Counted from the first letter of the stretch, positions 25,001 to 34,394 are shown. The stretch: 50,224 nucleotides of DNA from Micromonospora sp. CB01531 (GCF_001905095.1 NZ_LWLS01000098.1:1-50224), one strand, 5' to 3'. A program made the numbers and translations. The notes: generated by a model from the letters alone, not told the origin.

Positions 25001-25953
25001 CGCGCCTCGAGCCGGACGTAATCACAGTCGCACAGGGGGACGTGTTCTCCCTCTTCGGCGCTGCTGGCGGCGCGGTGCCGCATCTGGGCGCCGAGGACGG
25101 CGTCTCGCTGCGGCTGCAGGAACGGCTCGCCCAGGGCGACGACTCCGCCGCGGGCCCGTCCTGGTTCCTCACCGGGCTGTCCACCGACGGCGCGGTGGAA
25201 CTGCTCGTCGGCGCGGGCCTGCTCGACCTGCGCTGGTGCGATCTGGCCCCGCCCCGCCGCGACGACCCGGCGCCGCGGACCGGTCTCCGGGTGGCCGGCG
25301 TCGCCGCGGCCGGAGTGCCGCGCTGGCCGCTGCCCGAGCCGGGCGCGGGTCTCGACCCGGCTGCCGTGGGTGCCGGCTCGGTCGGCCGTCCGGTCAGCGT
25401 CCGGCTCGTCGGATGCGTGGTCGGCCGGATCGAGGTGCCGCCGTGGGTGCAGGTGATCGCCGCCGGATGCACGTTCGACGCGGGTGCCGACGACGCCGAG
25501 GCGATCGCCGCCGCGGGCGCCGCGCTGCGGCTGCGGCATTGCACCGTACGGGGAAACGTCACCGCCGGGCGGCTGGAGGCATCGTCCTGCCTGATCCGCG
25601 GCCGGATCGACTGTGACCGCCCGGACCGCAGCTGGCTACGGCACTGCGCCGTCGACACCATGGGCCCGGCGGCGACCGGCGGGCCGCTGCGCTACCGCAC
25701 CGCCGACGGGCCGATCTCGCTGGTCTCCGTCGCGGCGACCGACCCCCGCTACCTCGTACCGGACGACAACAACGACCTCGCCGTGCCCGGCGCCGGGGAG
25801 CACGGCCTGCAGCCCGGCGCCCACGGTCGCCGCGCCCGCGGCCTCGCCGAACTGACCGGCCGTACCACCGAATTCCTTCCCTTCGGGCTGGTGCCCCACC
25901 ACCTGGACCGTGCAGCCGCCGACCTGCGGCGAATGAACCGGAGACTGCCATGA
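22033..25953 (+). CDS. Tail protein I-like baseplate protein with Kelch-like repeats
   Basis: 1306 residues; ATG at 22033 overlaps the previous stop. Residues about 1-125 resemble P2 gpI/Tail_P2_I: LPQIYL-like VPQIYLTRDATLPDRPLLRL, PLADLDRAIDDLLDDHFVER and VSWRRRKGSLSTLEEVLGAT, the segment that connects wedges to tail fibres. Around 580-760 there are Kelch-type blade motifs (GRFWLFGGQ, GGFFVLLGGAS and spaced tryptophans), suggesting a beta-propeller. Residues about 1120-1250 look like short beta-helix rungs (LVGCVVGRIEVP, IAAGCTFDAG, LRHCTVRGNVTAGRLEASS). The protein may bridge the baseplate to a surface-recognition module. Confidence 0.78.
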   Translation: MSGPRRVADLSAPGRALARLVPQIYLTRDATLPDRPLLRLLEVLATPLADLDRAIDDLLDDHFVERARADVLPLIAELVGARLLGTDPRTNRAVIASTVSWRRRKGSLSTLEEVLGATTGWAAEADESARSVLATQDLDDLLRHRGRTAELTDPVVLADPLSRRPAEAAAPILGSDGDLDGLLRELGAADALRPAVSPRTLDLDGWARPERVVVRTSRLAVREVDRQEIVHLRAVAHVADPPAGPSRFVGLSLDPRGEHHDSDGRSLPFPLAAVRVPGDPLPDVGPVLSEPDPAPPRAAAHGADLLTASALSLDAGRGTDVVTLFVDDVPVVGGPAAAEPPQPLTYQPPGALPVLRLADAGRPAPGERWELQVAAVDRPDVLGTGWADPAVPPATSPAADNPVVLQTVAEPGAVVAPQTTPAAVVPRSGARVGMRVRRLSGAGYRRDADAMWSVLDVVPRRGHPVSPVVTVADPGGVLLVRIEDPPGETLRLSRLRPDDPGADWDSVPLELPGLSAALLGDVGDPGPWLAAAGADDALLLAGPVQDDDRPAVLGLWRVAAPGPATGPLTGVRLDTAGGPAPSARTLTAACVAAGRFWLFGGQDVGTRAVLADLWSAPVAGPGGWTRHRTRHAPPRTGGRLVPLGGFFVLLGGASRPGALAEQVLVVDPGADRPVWTELPALPIETGRPGVLWARDDGPDLEVVAWPDRARPRTLRLTAGERAWVDAGPDAGDAPNPPAEGDAVFAGDQLMVPGPVPLPASEVVLGVGGRGVLAFLPGVDPADDAAEVFLLDADGSAERWIAPGTTAGAGLRLGAGRAAPPVRREAPGRRLGIPGRLGRAEFRLGQRSLGPWDRPLALDLDGVVALDPRLGRLLLPRVVVAGGRLSASYRTGRAEALGAGFAGAGRAVPGDWQEPPDPVDPQRWTPATAPELDGTLVGGPAAVTAQVLPGRAGEVLDGLPCVAGPGAAVRRDAPEIRPGVRAHVVAVPGSPRLEPDVITVAQGDVFSLFGAAGGAVPHLGAEDGVSLRLQERLAQGDDSAAGPSWFLTGLSTDGAVELLVGAGLLDLRWCDLAPPRRDDPAPRTGLRVAGVAAAGVPRWPLPEPGAGLDPAAVGAGSVGRPVSVRLVGCVVGRIEVPPWVQVIAAGCTFDAGADDAEAIAAAGAALRLRHCTVRGNVTAGRLEASSCLIRGRIDCDRPDRSWLRHCAVDTMGPAATGGPLRYRTADGPISLVSVAATDPRYLVPDDNNDLAVPGAGEHGLQPGAHGRRARGLAELTGRTTEFLPFGLVPHHLDRAAADLRRMNRRLP

Positions 25954-28900
25954 AGGCCGCGACGTCCCGTGACCGATTCGACGAACGCCGCCGGTTCACC
26001 GGCCTCGGCGAGCAGATGGGCCGGATCCGGCTGGACGCGGACGCCAACGAGCTCACCGCGATCTGGCGGACCGAGCATCTACGGCGCAGCGCTGACCTCG
26101 CCGAGGGCTCGCCGGACGACGGCTTCCGGGCCACCGACACCCACCTCATCGACCCGGTCACGTCGACCGCCGGCTGGGCCGTGACCGGGCTGCCGGACGA
26201 CGACGAGCGGCTCATCAGCGTCGAGCTGGGCTTGGTCCGGCGCGACCCCGAGACGCTGCCCAAGGTGATCCGGGTGCGCGGCGTCACCGTCGTCGAGCGG
26301 ACCCTGCCGCAGCCGGTGGACCTGCTCCGGCTGCCGGTTCCAGGGGGCGGCGGCGCGACGTACGCCGCGGCCGCGCTGGTGCTGCCGGTGCGCTTCGTGC
26401 GGCCGCGCGCCGACGACGAGGTGGTCGCGACCCGGGTGTTGTTGCGCGCGGCCGACGGGACAGAACTGCTCGTCGACGGCGGCGTGGTTCCCGGCCTCGA
26501 CACCGATGCCGGTGCCACCGGCGCCGAGTGGCTCGCCGTCCGCGTCGACGCCCTCGCCGCGCTGCCGCGTACTCCGCTGCCGGACGGCGGGGAGGCGGCG
26601 CTGCTGGCCGGCTGGGGCCTCGCCGGGCTGCCGCCGCGCGCCGAGGTGTACCTGGGCAGCCTGCTGGCCGATCCGGAGCTGGACGAGTCCGACGTGGTGC
26701 TGCGCGGCGGCGACGGGACCCTAGCCGGGGCCGGGCGGATCTACCACCAGGGCATGCGCTCGTTCCTGGAGCAGGACTGGCGGTACTCGCTGCAGCCCGA
26801 CCTGCCCGATCCCGAGCCGCTCGTCCGGCCCGCGCCGGTGGTGCTCGGCGACGGCCGGACGGTCTTCCCGAGCCACCTGCTCTACCTCGACGTCAGCGAG
26901 GTAGAGGTGCACGGGTTCCAGGACTCGTTCGTCCGCGAACCCGCGCTGGACGGCGAGGACACCACGTTCCGGACCCGTCAGCTCACCCAGGTACGGGCCG
27001 TGTTGCAGGCCCCGGACGAGCGCGGCCTGCCCCCTCGCGAGCCGGGCCTGGCCGGGCCGACCACCGACGCACGGCTGCGCACCGACATCGCCAGCGGAGA
27101 GCTGCCGGACCGGTTCCCGGCCGAGCAACCCGACGTCTGCCGGGACCGCTGCCTGTCCACCGAGAACGCCTCGGTGGGCGAGGGCTATACCGGCTCCCGG
27201 AACCTGCATCTGCGGATCGAGACGCTGCTCGACGCCGGCCCGGGCGGCCCGGTGGTCGGCTGGTCGCGCAACAACGCAGCCACGGTCGTGCCGCTGCGCG
27301 CAAACGCCCCGGCCGGCCAGATCCGGGTGCTGGTCGACCCGGAGGCGGCCGCCGCGTTCAGCCCCGGTGACGTGGTCGTGGTGGAGGACCGCCGCAGCCG
27401 GCTCGACCCGGGACGTTCCGCGCACGCCCCGGCGCTGCGCCGGCTCCGCGCGGTCGATTCCGCGCAGGGCATGCTCGAGTTCGAGCCCGACGGCCACACC
27501 CTGACCACCGACCCGCGCCCGCTGCCCGCGGGCGGCGGGCTGCCGCGCGACTTCACCACCGTCGACGCGGCCGCGGTCCGGCGCTGGGACGGCGCGGACT
27601 GGCTCGTCACCGGCGTGCGTTACGCCACCTCCGACGGGCTGACCTGGGCCTTCTCCGGTCCCGCCCCGGCCGTGGCCGAGTACTGGACGTGCACCGCGCG
27701 GGTGGTCGCGATGGACGGCACCGCGCGCGGCGTCCTCGAGCGGCTGACCGACGCCCCGGTCCGCGGGCCGGTGCACGTACGCACCCCGATCGGGCGGGTG
27801 GAGTGGACCCCGACCGGCCGGCGGCTGGTCGACCTGCGCCGCCAGTTCCTGCCGCTGCAGGAAGTCCGCGACCGGCTGATCGAGTTGGGCCGGCGGCGGC
27901 TGTCACCGGGCGCGTTCACCGTGGTGGTCGGCGACGGCGTCGGCACCTTCGGCGACGTCGATCAGAACATCGCCGAGGGGGTCACCGGCGACGAGGCCAT
28001 CCAGGCGGCGGTCGACCTGCTGGGTGCTGGTGGCGGCACGGTCTACATCCGCAAGGGCAACTACACCCTGGAGCATCCGGTGCTCGTCAACGGCCGCAGC
28101 AACGTGCGGATCCTCGGCGACGGCGAAGCGACCACGCTCACCGTCACCGGCGCCGGCGGCGCGTTCTACGTCGACTGGTGCGGCCACGAGGGCGACGTGT
28201 CCATCGAGCTGATGCGGCTCGTCGAGGCACCCGCAGACGACACGCCGTTCGGCAACGGGACGATCGCCGGCGACGAGGTGGGCACCGGGGTGGGCCTGCC
28301 GCCGCCGGTGGCCGGCGGCCTGGGCGACGCGGTGCCGCTGTCTCCGACCGACCTGCCGGTCCTGTCCGGTGCCCTGCCCGACCTGGTCGACTCACTCGCC
28401 GTGCGGCTCCGGGGGCTGGAGGTCTTCGGGGGTCGGGCCTCCGCGTCGGTGGTGCGCACGATCGCCGAGCTGCGCCGGTTGCAGCGACTGCATCCGGGCC
28501 GGCCGCTCGAGGAGACCGCTCCAGATCAGCTCGCCGTGCTGCAGGGGCTGCCGCACGGCGTCGTCACCGTCGCCGACTCGAGCCGGGTCACGCTGCAGCG
28601 GCTGGACGTGCTCGCCCGTGATCCGGGTGGGCGTACGGCGCCGCAGGCGGGGGTGCTGATCTGTGGCACGGTCGCCGACATCGCCGTGCTGGACTGCCGG
28701 ATCGTCGCTCCGGACGGGGTCCGGGCACTGCCGTACGCCCGCTTCCTGACGCCGCTCGCGCTGCTGCGGCGCCCCCGCGCCGGGCTCGCGGTGAACGGCC
28801 TCACCGTGCGCGGCAACCGCATCGAGCCGCTGCCCGGCGTCGGCGCCGGTACCGGCGTACGGATCGCCGACGGACTGCTGCTGGCCGTCGCCGTCGAGGA

Positions 28901-31900
28901 GAACCGGATCGCCGGCTTCGGCGCCGGGATCGTCGTCGAGGACCAGGCCGAGCAGCGGCTCGGCGAGCCGGTGGACCGCACCGTGGTACGTGCGAACCGG
29001 GTGACGGGCGCGGCGCTGACCGGCATCGTGGTCACCGGCGACGGCGTGGACGTCGAGGACAACGAGATCCGCCTGGCCCCCGGCACCGCCCGGCTGCGCG
29101 CCGGTGTGCGACTCGCCGGGGTCGGCTGCCGGCTGCGCGGCAACTGGGTGTCCCTGCCCGCGTCCGGTGGCGCGCCCGGGTTCGGCGTCGAGGCCGGCGT
29201 CCTGGTCGGCGACGGCGTCGACGACGGCCCGGCGGTCGCCCGAGCCGTGCAGGACGTCGAGGTGAGCGGCAACCGGGTGGAGGGCGCGGGTGCGGCAGCC
29301 GCCTCGATCGGCGTGCTGATCGGTGGCCCACAGCCGGTCACCCAGGTCCGCGTCAGCGACAACACGCTGCGCGAGCTCGGCGGCTCCGGGGTGCAGGCCT
29401 GGGGATACCTCGGCCTGGTGGGCGACCTGCGGGTGGACGGCAACAGCATCGAGGGCGTGGCGCTGGCCGACCTCGCCTGGTCCGCCGGCCTGGTGGCCGC
29501 GGCCGGCGACCTCGCTCCGGACGCCGGGGTGGCGGGCGCCGGTACCCCGCGCGACGTGCTCGAACGGCTGCTCGCTGGGGGACCGGGCGACCGGCGGCAG
29601 GCGATCGACGGCGTGCTGTCCTGGCTGGAACGCGCCACCCTGCGCGGCGGCGTGGTGCTCAGCCTCGTCGACGGCGCGCTGGTGGACGACAACCGGATCG
29701 TCGACGTCGGCACCCGCCAGGCGCAGGCCGCGGCGGTGCCGGACGCCCCGGTGCAGACAGCGGGCGTGGCCGCGCTCGGCGGCAGCGAGCTGGTGATCCG
29801 GCACAACGCGGTCGAGCGGATCCGCGGGGTCGTGGTGGTGACCCCGGGCGGCCCGATCGTGCCGCCGATCTTCCGCCCGCCCGTCCTGGACGTGCTGCGC
29901 CGGCTGGATATCGTGGACCCGGGCGGCGTCGTCGGGCTGAACGTGCACGGTTCGGTCGTCGCGGTGCGCAAGCAGCTGATGGAATATGCGGTCGCCGACC
30001 GCACCACCCGGCAGCGGCTGGGCGGCCGGATCTACGCAACCATGGACGCGGTGACGGATGCGCTGCAGCAGCAGGGCACCAGCGGCCGCCGACTGGCGCA
30101 GCAGCTCGCCGGCGCCGTCGACGCCATGCGCGACGCGCAGGGCTCCGAGCCGCACACCGCCGCGGCGAACCTCGCCCGCGCCGTGCTCTCCGACGCGGCC
30201 GCGCTCACCGCGGCGTCGCCCGACGAGGGGACGGCCTGGAACCTGGCCGCCCAGTTCGACCGGGCCTTGCTCGGCGAGCAGCCGGACATCCGGGAGGCCG
30301 CGAGCGCGGTCGCCGAGGCCGCGCCCGGGCAGCTGACCGGGCTCGAGGACCTGGGCTTGGACGTCGCCGCCCAGGCCGGCGCGGTGATCGGCGGCACCGG
30401 CAGCGCCGCCGCGCAGCGGGCGGCCCAGCTGGCGCTGGCGGGCTCGCTGGGCACTCTCGCCGAGGGCCGGGCCCGATCGGTCGCCTTCGCCCGGTCGATG
30501 CCGGCCGGCGGACCCACCACCCGGGACACGACACTGCTCTCCGGCACCGTGCGGCTCACCCTGGAGCAGCTCGGTACGCCCGCTCCCGGCCAGCTCACCG
30601 ACGAGGCGCTGCGCCGGCTCCAGGAGGGCGGCGACGCGCTGAGCGCGACGCTGGACAACGCCCACCGCGAGCTGGCCGCACGGCTGCGCGCCGACCTCGG
30701 CACCACGGTCGCCACCCGTGGCCGGCCCGCCGACCTGGAACGGCTCGTCACGACGCTGGAGGACGTCCAGCGGTTCGCCGCGCAACCGGCCACCGGCGCC
30801 CGGGTCCGGGCCGTCGACGTGGAGAGCCAGCGTGGCCGGTTCGACGCCGAGCTGGCGATCCTCACCGCCGACCGGATCAAGCGGCAGGTCACCGACCTCG
30901 CCGTCGACTCGGTGGCGGAGGCCACCCGCGGCCTGCGCCTGCTGCAGCGCAGCACCGCCCAGCTGGTGAACCTCGTCGCAGGCCGGCCGGAGTCGCTGCG
31001 CCGGCAGGCGGCGCTCGCCGCCCGCGAGGTGACCGCCGCGATCGAGGACGTGGACCGACGCGAGCAGCACCGCGCCGCCGCGAGCACCGCGTTGCAGGCG
31101 CTGCAGGACGAACAGGCCCGGCTGGCCGGAGTGGCGATCTCGGCGGCCGCGACCACCGGGGACGGCACGCCGGGCGGCGCCGCTGACGACCCGGACGCGG
31201 CGGGGCGGCTCCCGGCGCTGGCCGCGCTGCTGGCCGAGCTTCCCGGCATCGCCGACGCGCCGGTCCGGGCCGAGGCCGCCGAGCTCTTCGACAAGCAGGT
31301 CCGCCGTACCTGCGACGTGCTGGGCCTCGGCGCCGACGAGCGGGCCTCGGTGCTCGGCCGGTTGGCCGCCGCGTTGCCCGCCCTGACCGGCGCCGACGGC
31401 CCGGCCCGCGAGGTCGGCACCGCAGCTGCCGCGCGGCTGCTGGACGAGCTGTCCGCCCGGGCCGCCCAGGGCGAGGAGCCGGCGCCGGCGGCGCTGGCCA
31501 CCCGGACGCTGATCGGGGTGCTGAACCGGGCGATCACCCCGGCGGTGACCGACCGCGAGCGGCTGGAGTCCGTCCAGCGGTGGACGCTGAGCACCGCCGA
31601 CTCGCTGTCGCCGTCGATCGCGACCCGGCTGAGCGCCGCCACCGAACTGTCCGCCGTGCTCACCACGGTCCGTACCGGCCTCGGCGGCCTGCTGCCGCTG
31701 CGCCCGCCGGGGCTGACCCCGCGGCCACTGCCGGAGCGTCGGGATCCGCAGCCCGCCGACGGCCTCTTCGCCGCCGGGGTCCGGGCCCGGCTCGGCCTGT
31801 CCGGCAACCGGGTGCGCACGGCCCGGGCCGGCGCGGTGGTCAGCGGCGGCGCCGGACATCCGCTCGCGCCGGTCGACGACGGCTCCGGGCTGGAGCTCTC

Positions 31901-33848
31901 CGTCGAGGCCAACCGCATCGTCGGCGCCGTGCTGGTCGGGATGGACCTGCGTCCGGCCGGGCCCAGCCTGGTCGACGTCGTGGACAACGAGCTCGGCGGC
32001 TGCGCCGGGCTGCCCGAGGCGGGCGACCGGTCGGCCACCGGCGCGGTGCTCGGGGTGAGCGGCACCGGTCAGCTCGTCCTCGCCCGCAACCGGTTGCGCC
32101 GCAACGGCGATCCGCAGTGGCGCCGGTTGCTGCACGAGGTGGCGATCGACTGGCGCGGCGACGTCACCGTGCAGGACAACATCGTCCGGCACACTGGCGC
32201 CGGTGCCGGCGGGGCCGGCGTCCTGGTGCTCACCGACCCGGTCGCTGCCGACCTGGTACGCCGCCTCGCCCAGGAACCGGCGCTCACCGTGGAGCCCGCC
32301 ACACCCGCGCCGCCGGTCGCATCGCTGCCACCCGGCGGCACGGTTCTGGACCTGCCGGACGTGCTCCAGGCCGGGCTCGGTGACCGGCTGCAGCCGCTGA
32401 CCTCGGCGGCCGCCGCGACCACGTTCGGGGTGGGCGCGTTCCGGATCGCCTCCCGTGACCCGCGGCCGGTGATCGACCGGGTGCAGCTCTTCGACCCGTC
32501 CGCGGTCGTCCTCGATTCGGTCGCGCCGGCCGCCGGCGAGCTCGAGCGGTTCCGCACGCTGGACACGCCGGCGACGGGGCGGCTGCTCGAGAGCATCCTG
32601 CGGATCCCGCCGCGGCTCGTGCTGCCGTTCCGGCCCGCCCGGCGCGCCGTGCACGTCGGTGGTAACGACGTCGTGGCCGCCGGACCGGCTCTGCTAGTGC
32701 TCGCAGATGGCCCCAACCTCGCCTCGGTGAACGTGGTCGGCAACGAGCTGGAGAGCACCGGCGGCGGCGGAGCCGTCTATCTGCGCCAGGTCGACACCAC
32801 CGTGTTTGCCGCGAACCGGTGCGAGTGCCTGCCCGGGGTCACGGTCGCCGTGCTGCGCGGGCGCCGCTCGGTGCTGACCGTGACCGGCAACGTGGTGCTC
32901 GGCAGCCAGCCGGCGATCCCGCCGCCGCTGCCGCTCCCGCCGATCCGGCCGAAGCTGAACCAGGTCGGCGACGTCACCCTCGCGGTGGCGGTCGGCCCCG
33001 AGGCGTCGGTCTCGCTGCCGCTGGACGCGGTGGCGATGCTTAAGGCGCTGAACCGGCCGGGCATGACGGTCTTCGCTACCCAGGCGGCCGAGTCCGAGGT
33101 GCTGTTCGGCCGGTTCGCCCGGCGTACCGCGGTGACCGAGGACCCCCGGATCCGGGAGCTGCTCGCGGCCGGCACCGCGGGCAGGCTGATCCAGCTGGGC
33201 GGCGGCGGACAGAGCCCTCTCGTGCTGCGCCCGGTGACCCGCTTCCCCATCCCCACGCCGCCGAACCCGACGCTGCCGAACCGGCCCCGGCCGGACCTGG
33301 GCACCGCCGAGCGCGGCGCGGTGGGCGCCGAGGCGGTCAATGACGAGGCCGTCGCCGCGGCCGAGACCACGCCGCAGGCGGAGACCGTACGGCTGCTCAT
33401 CGACACCACCAACAAGATCCTGGCGGCGCCGGAGCTGGACGGCACGGCGAAGCTGTTCGGGGTGGCCACCACCACCGGCATGACCACCACCCAGGCTCGG
33501 GCGCTGGTGCAGGCGCAGTTGACCGCGGCCGGCGGCGACGCCGACGCGGCCCTGGCCCGCGGCCTGGTCGCGCTCACCGGGATCGAGGACGTGGCACCCA
33601 CGGCCACCGAGACGGGCGGGGCCGCCAACCTGCTGGAGGACGTCGTCGGCCTGGCGCTGCGCAGCAAGCTGCTCGGCACCGTCCAGACGCCGCCGATCAT
33701 CGCCAGGCCACCGGTGCCCCGCCCGGTCGACCCGGCCACCCGGTCGCTGGTCGTGCTCGGCGGCAGCCGGGTCGGCGTGCTCAACAACATCACCACGGCC
33801 GGCGTCCACGTCCAGGACGCCGTCCAGTCCATCGAGAACAACCTGTGA
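25950..33848 (+). CDS. Giant DUF6519/beta-helix tail appendage protein, 2632 aa
   Basis: ATG at 25950 overlaps the previous stop. The N-terminus (SRDRFDERRRFTGLGEQMGR, then IRLDADANEL) is the DUF6519 signature found in eCIS baseplate appendages. At about 670-730 there is a pectate-lyase-3-like start (AIQAAVDLLGAGGGTVYIRK, NYTLEHPVLVNGRSNVRILG), followed by NosD-like beta-helix rungs to about 1340 (LTVRGNRIEP, VAVEENRIAGFGAGIVVEDQ). Residues about 1345-1940 are instead Ala/Arg/Leu-rich helices, then rungs resume (LGLSGNRVRTARAGAVVSGG, LSVEANRIVGAVLVGM) to the C-terminus, which ends VGVLNNITTAGVHVQDA. The likely role is a fibre or tailspike that contacts the target. No signal peptide. Confidence 0.8.
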   Translation: MKAATSRDRFDERRRFTGLGEQMGRIRLDADANELTAIWRTEHLRRSADLAEGSPDDGFRATDTHLIDPVTSTAGWAVTGLPDDDERLISVELGLVRRDPETLPKVIRVRGVTVVERTLPQPVDLLRLPVPGGGGATYAAAALVLPVRFVRPRADDEVVATRVLLRAADGTELLVDGGVVPGLDTDAGATGAEWLAVRVDALAALPRTPLPDGGEAALLAGWGLAGLPPRAEVYLGSLLADPELDESDVVLRGGDGTLAGAGRIYHQGMRSFLEQDWRYSLQPDLPDPEPLVRPAPVVLGDGRTVFPSHLLYLDVSEVEVHGFQDSFVREPALDGEDTTFRTRQLTQVRAVLQAPDERGLPPREPGLAGPTTDARLRTDIASGELPDRFPAEQPDVCRDRCLSTENASVGEGYTGSRNLHLRIETLLDAGPGGPVVGWSRNNAATVVPLRANAPAGQIRVLVDPEAAAAFSPGDVVVVEDRRSRLDPGRSAHAPALRRLRAVDSAQGMLEFEPDGHTLTTDPRPLPAGGGLPRDFTTVDAAAVRRWDGADWLVTGVRYATSDGLTWAFSGPAPAVAEYWTCTARVVAMDGTARGVLERLTDAPVRGPVHVRTPIGRVEWTPTGRRLVDLRRQFLPLQEVRDRLIELGRRRLSPGAFTVVVGDGVGTFGDVDQNIAEGVTGDEAIQAAVDLLGAGGGTVYIRKGNYTLEHPVLVNGRSNVRILGDGEATTLTVTGAGGAFYVDWCGHEGDVSIELMRLVEAPADDTPFGNGTIAGDEVGTGVGLPPPVAGGLGDAVPLSPTDLPVLSGALPDLVDSLAVRLRGLEVFGGRASASVVRTIAELRRLQRLHPGRPLEETAPDQLAVLQGLPHGVVTVADSSRVTLQRLDVLARDPGGRTAPQAGVLICGTVADIAVLDCRIVAPDGVRALPYARFLTPLALLRRPRAGLAVNGLTVRGNRIEPLPGVGAGTGVRIADGLLLAVAVEENRIAGFGAGIVVEDQAEQRLGEPVDRTVVRANRVTGAALTGIVVTGDGVDVEDNEIRLAPGTARLRAGVRLAGVGCRLRGNWVSLPASGGAPGFGVEAGVLVGDGVDDGPAVARAVQDVEVSGNRVEGAGAAAASIGVLIGGPQPVTQVRVSDNTLRELGGSGVQAWGYLGLVGDLRVDGNSIEGVALADLAWSAGLVAAAGDLAPDAGVAGAGTPRDVLERLLAGGPGDRRQAIDGVLSWLERATLRGGVVLSLVDGALVDDNRIVDVGTRQAQAAAVPDAPVQTAGVAALGGSELVIRHNAVERIRGVVVVTPGGPIVPPIFRPPVLDVLRRLDIVDPGGVVGLNVHGSVVAVRKQLMEYAVADRTTRQRLGGRIYATMDAVTDALQQQGTSGRRLAQQLAGAVDAMRDAQGSEPHTAAANLARAVLSDAAALTAASPDEGTAWNLAAQFDRALLGEQPDIREAASAVAEAAPGQLTGLEDLGLDVAAQAGAVIGGTGSAAAQRAAQLALAGSLGTLAEGRARSVAFARSMPAGGPTTRDTTLLSGTVRLTLEQLGTPAPGQLTDEALRRLQEGGDALSATLDNAHRELAARLRADLGTTVATRGRPADLERLVTTLEDVQRFAAQPATGARVRAVDVESQRGRFDAELAILTADRIKRQVTDLAVDSVAEATRGLRLLQRSTAQLVNLVAGRPESLRRQAALAAREVTAAIEDVDRREQHRAAASTALQALQDEQARLAGVAISAAATTGDGTPGGAADDPDAAGRLPALAALLAELPGIADAPVRAEAAELFDKQVRRTCDVLGLGADERASVLGRLAAALPALTGADGPAREVGTAAAARLLDELSARAAQGEEPAPAALATRTLIGVLNRAITPAVTDRERLESVQRWTLSTADSLSPSIATRLSAATELSAVLTTVRTGLGGLLPLRPPGLTPRPLPERRDPQPADGLFAAGVRARLGLSGNRVRTARAGAVVSGGAGHPLAPVDDGSGLELSVEANRIVGAVLVGMDLRPAGPSLVDVVDNELGGCAGLPEAGDRSATGAVLGVSGTGQLVLARNRLRRNGDPQWRRLLHEVAIDWRGDVTVQDNIVRHTGAGAGGAGVLVLTDPVAADLVRRLAQEPALTVEPATPAPPVASLPPGGTVLDLPDVLQAGLGDRLQPLTSAAAATTFGVGAFRIASRDPRPVIDRVQLFDPSAVVLDSVAPAAGELERFRTLDTPATGRLLESILRIPPRLVLPFRPARRAVHVGGNDVVAAGPALLVLADGPNLASVNVVGNELESTGGGGAVYLRQVDTTVFAANRCECLPGVTVAVLRGRRSVLTVTGNVVLGSQPAIPPPLPLPPIRPKLNQVGDVTLAVAVGPEASVSLPLDAVAMLKALNRPGMTVFATQAAESEVLFGRFARRTAVTEDPRIRELLAAGTAGRLIQLGGGGQSPLVLRPVTRFPIPTPPNPTLPNRPRPDLGTAERGAVGAEAVNDEAVAAAETTPQAETVRLLIDTTNKILAAPELDGTAKLFGVATTTGMTTTQARALVQAQLTAAGGDADAALARGLVALTGIEDVAPTATETGGAANLLEDVVGLALRSKLLGTVQTPPIIARPPVPRPVDPATRSLVVLGGSRVGVLNNITTAGVHVQDAVQSIENNL

Positions 33849-33879
33849 CCGAGAACCACCTAAGAGGGGAGAGCGACCG

Positions 33880-34194
33880 ATGACTGACCCCACGATCGGA
33901 CTCGGCGACCGGCTGGCCCGCCTCCTGCCGCCGGCCGCGGCGGACGGGCCCGCCACGCAGGTGCTCGGCCACTACGACCTGCTGCACGCCCGGCTGGACC
34001 GGCAGCTCCAGCTGGTCGACGCCATCCGGCTGCGGTTCCCGCTGCTGCCTGAGCCGCCGGCCCGGCAGTCCCTGCAGGAGCTGGTGCAGGCCGGGCGCAG
34101 GGCGCTGCGTACCGGCCGCGCCGACGCCGATGTGACCGAGTTGCATGCCCGGCGGGCGTTGGTGGACCGGATCCGGGCGGGATTGCAGCCGTGA
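33880..34194 (+). CDS. Small helical protein, 104 aa, unknown
   Basis: ATG at 33880 preceded by GAGGGGAGAG. The sequence is almost entirely helical and amphipathic: GLGDRLARLLPPAAA, LHARLDRQLQLVDAIRLRFP, LQELVQAGRRALRTGR. It has no membrane segment and no family I recognise. It lies between the giant fibre-like gene and the spike gene and overlaps the next ORF, so it may be a chaperone or minor baseplate part for one of them. Confidence 0.65.
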   Translation: MTDPTIGLGDRLARLLPPAAADGPATQVLGHYDLLHARLDRQLQLVDAIRLRFPLLPEPPARQSLQELVQAGRRALRTGRADADVTELHARRALVDRIRAGLQP

Positions 34195-34394
34195 CCCTGC
34201 GCAACCAGCTCGAAGCCCTGCCGGCGAATGCCCAGTTGCTGCTGCTCACCACCCTCGGACACGTCTACGTCGGCACCATCCTCGACATCGAGGATGATTC
34301 GCTGCGCCTGGCCCGGCCGGACGGCGACGAGACCATTGTGCTCAACCTCGCCGACGTGTCCGGCGTCCGCGTGCACGACGAGGAGCCCTCATGA
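34191..34394 (+). CDS. Small Sm-like beta-barrel protein, 67 aa
   Basis: GTG at 34191 overlaps the previous stop as GTGA, and the stop overlaps the spike start as ATGA. After a short helix (RNQLEALPANAQLLL) the sequence reads TLGHVYVGTILDIEDDSLRL, then DGDETIVLNLADVSGVRVHD. The alternating five-strand pattern with a conserved-type Gly and 'V.V' ending is like an Sm/LSm fold. That is a fold-level impression only. An RNA role is not implied; small barrel proteins also act as assembly factors. Confidence 0.65.
   Translation: MTLRNQLEALPANAQLLLLTTLGHVYVGTILDIEDDSLRLARPDGDETIVLNLADVSGVRVHDEEPS

Noticed and set aside
28392..32654. 1420-codon minus-strand open frame opposite the giant beta-helix gene
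   Set aside because: Same GC-driven artefact; no recognisable motif, while the plus-strand frame has DUF6519 and beta-helix signatures.
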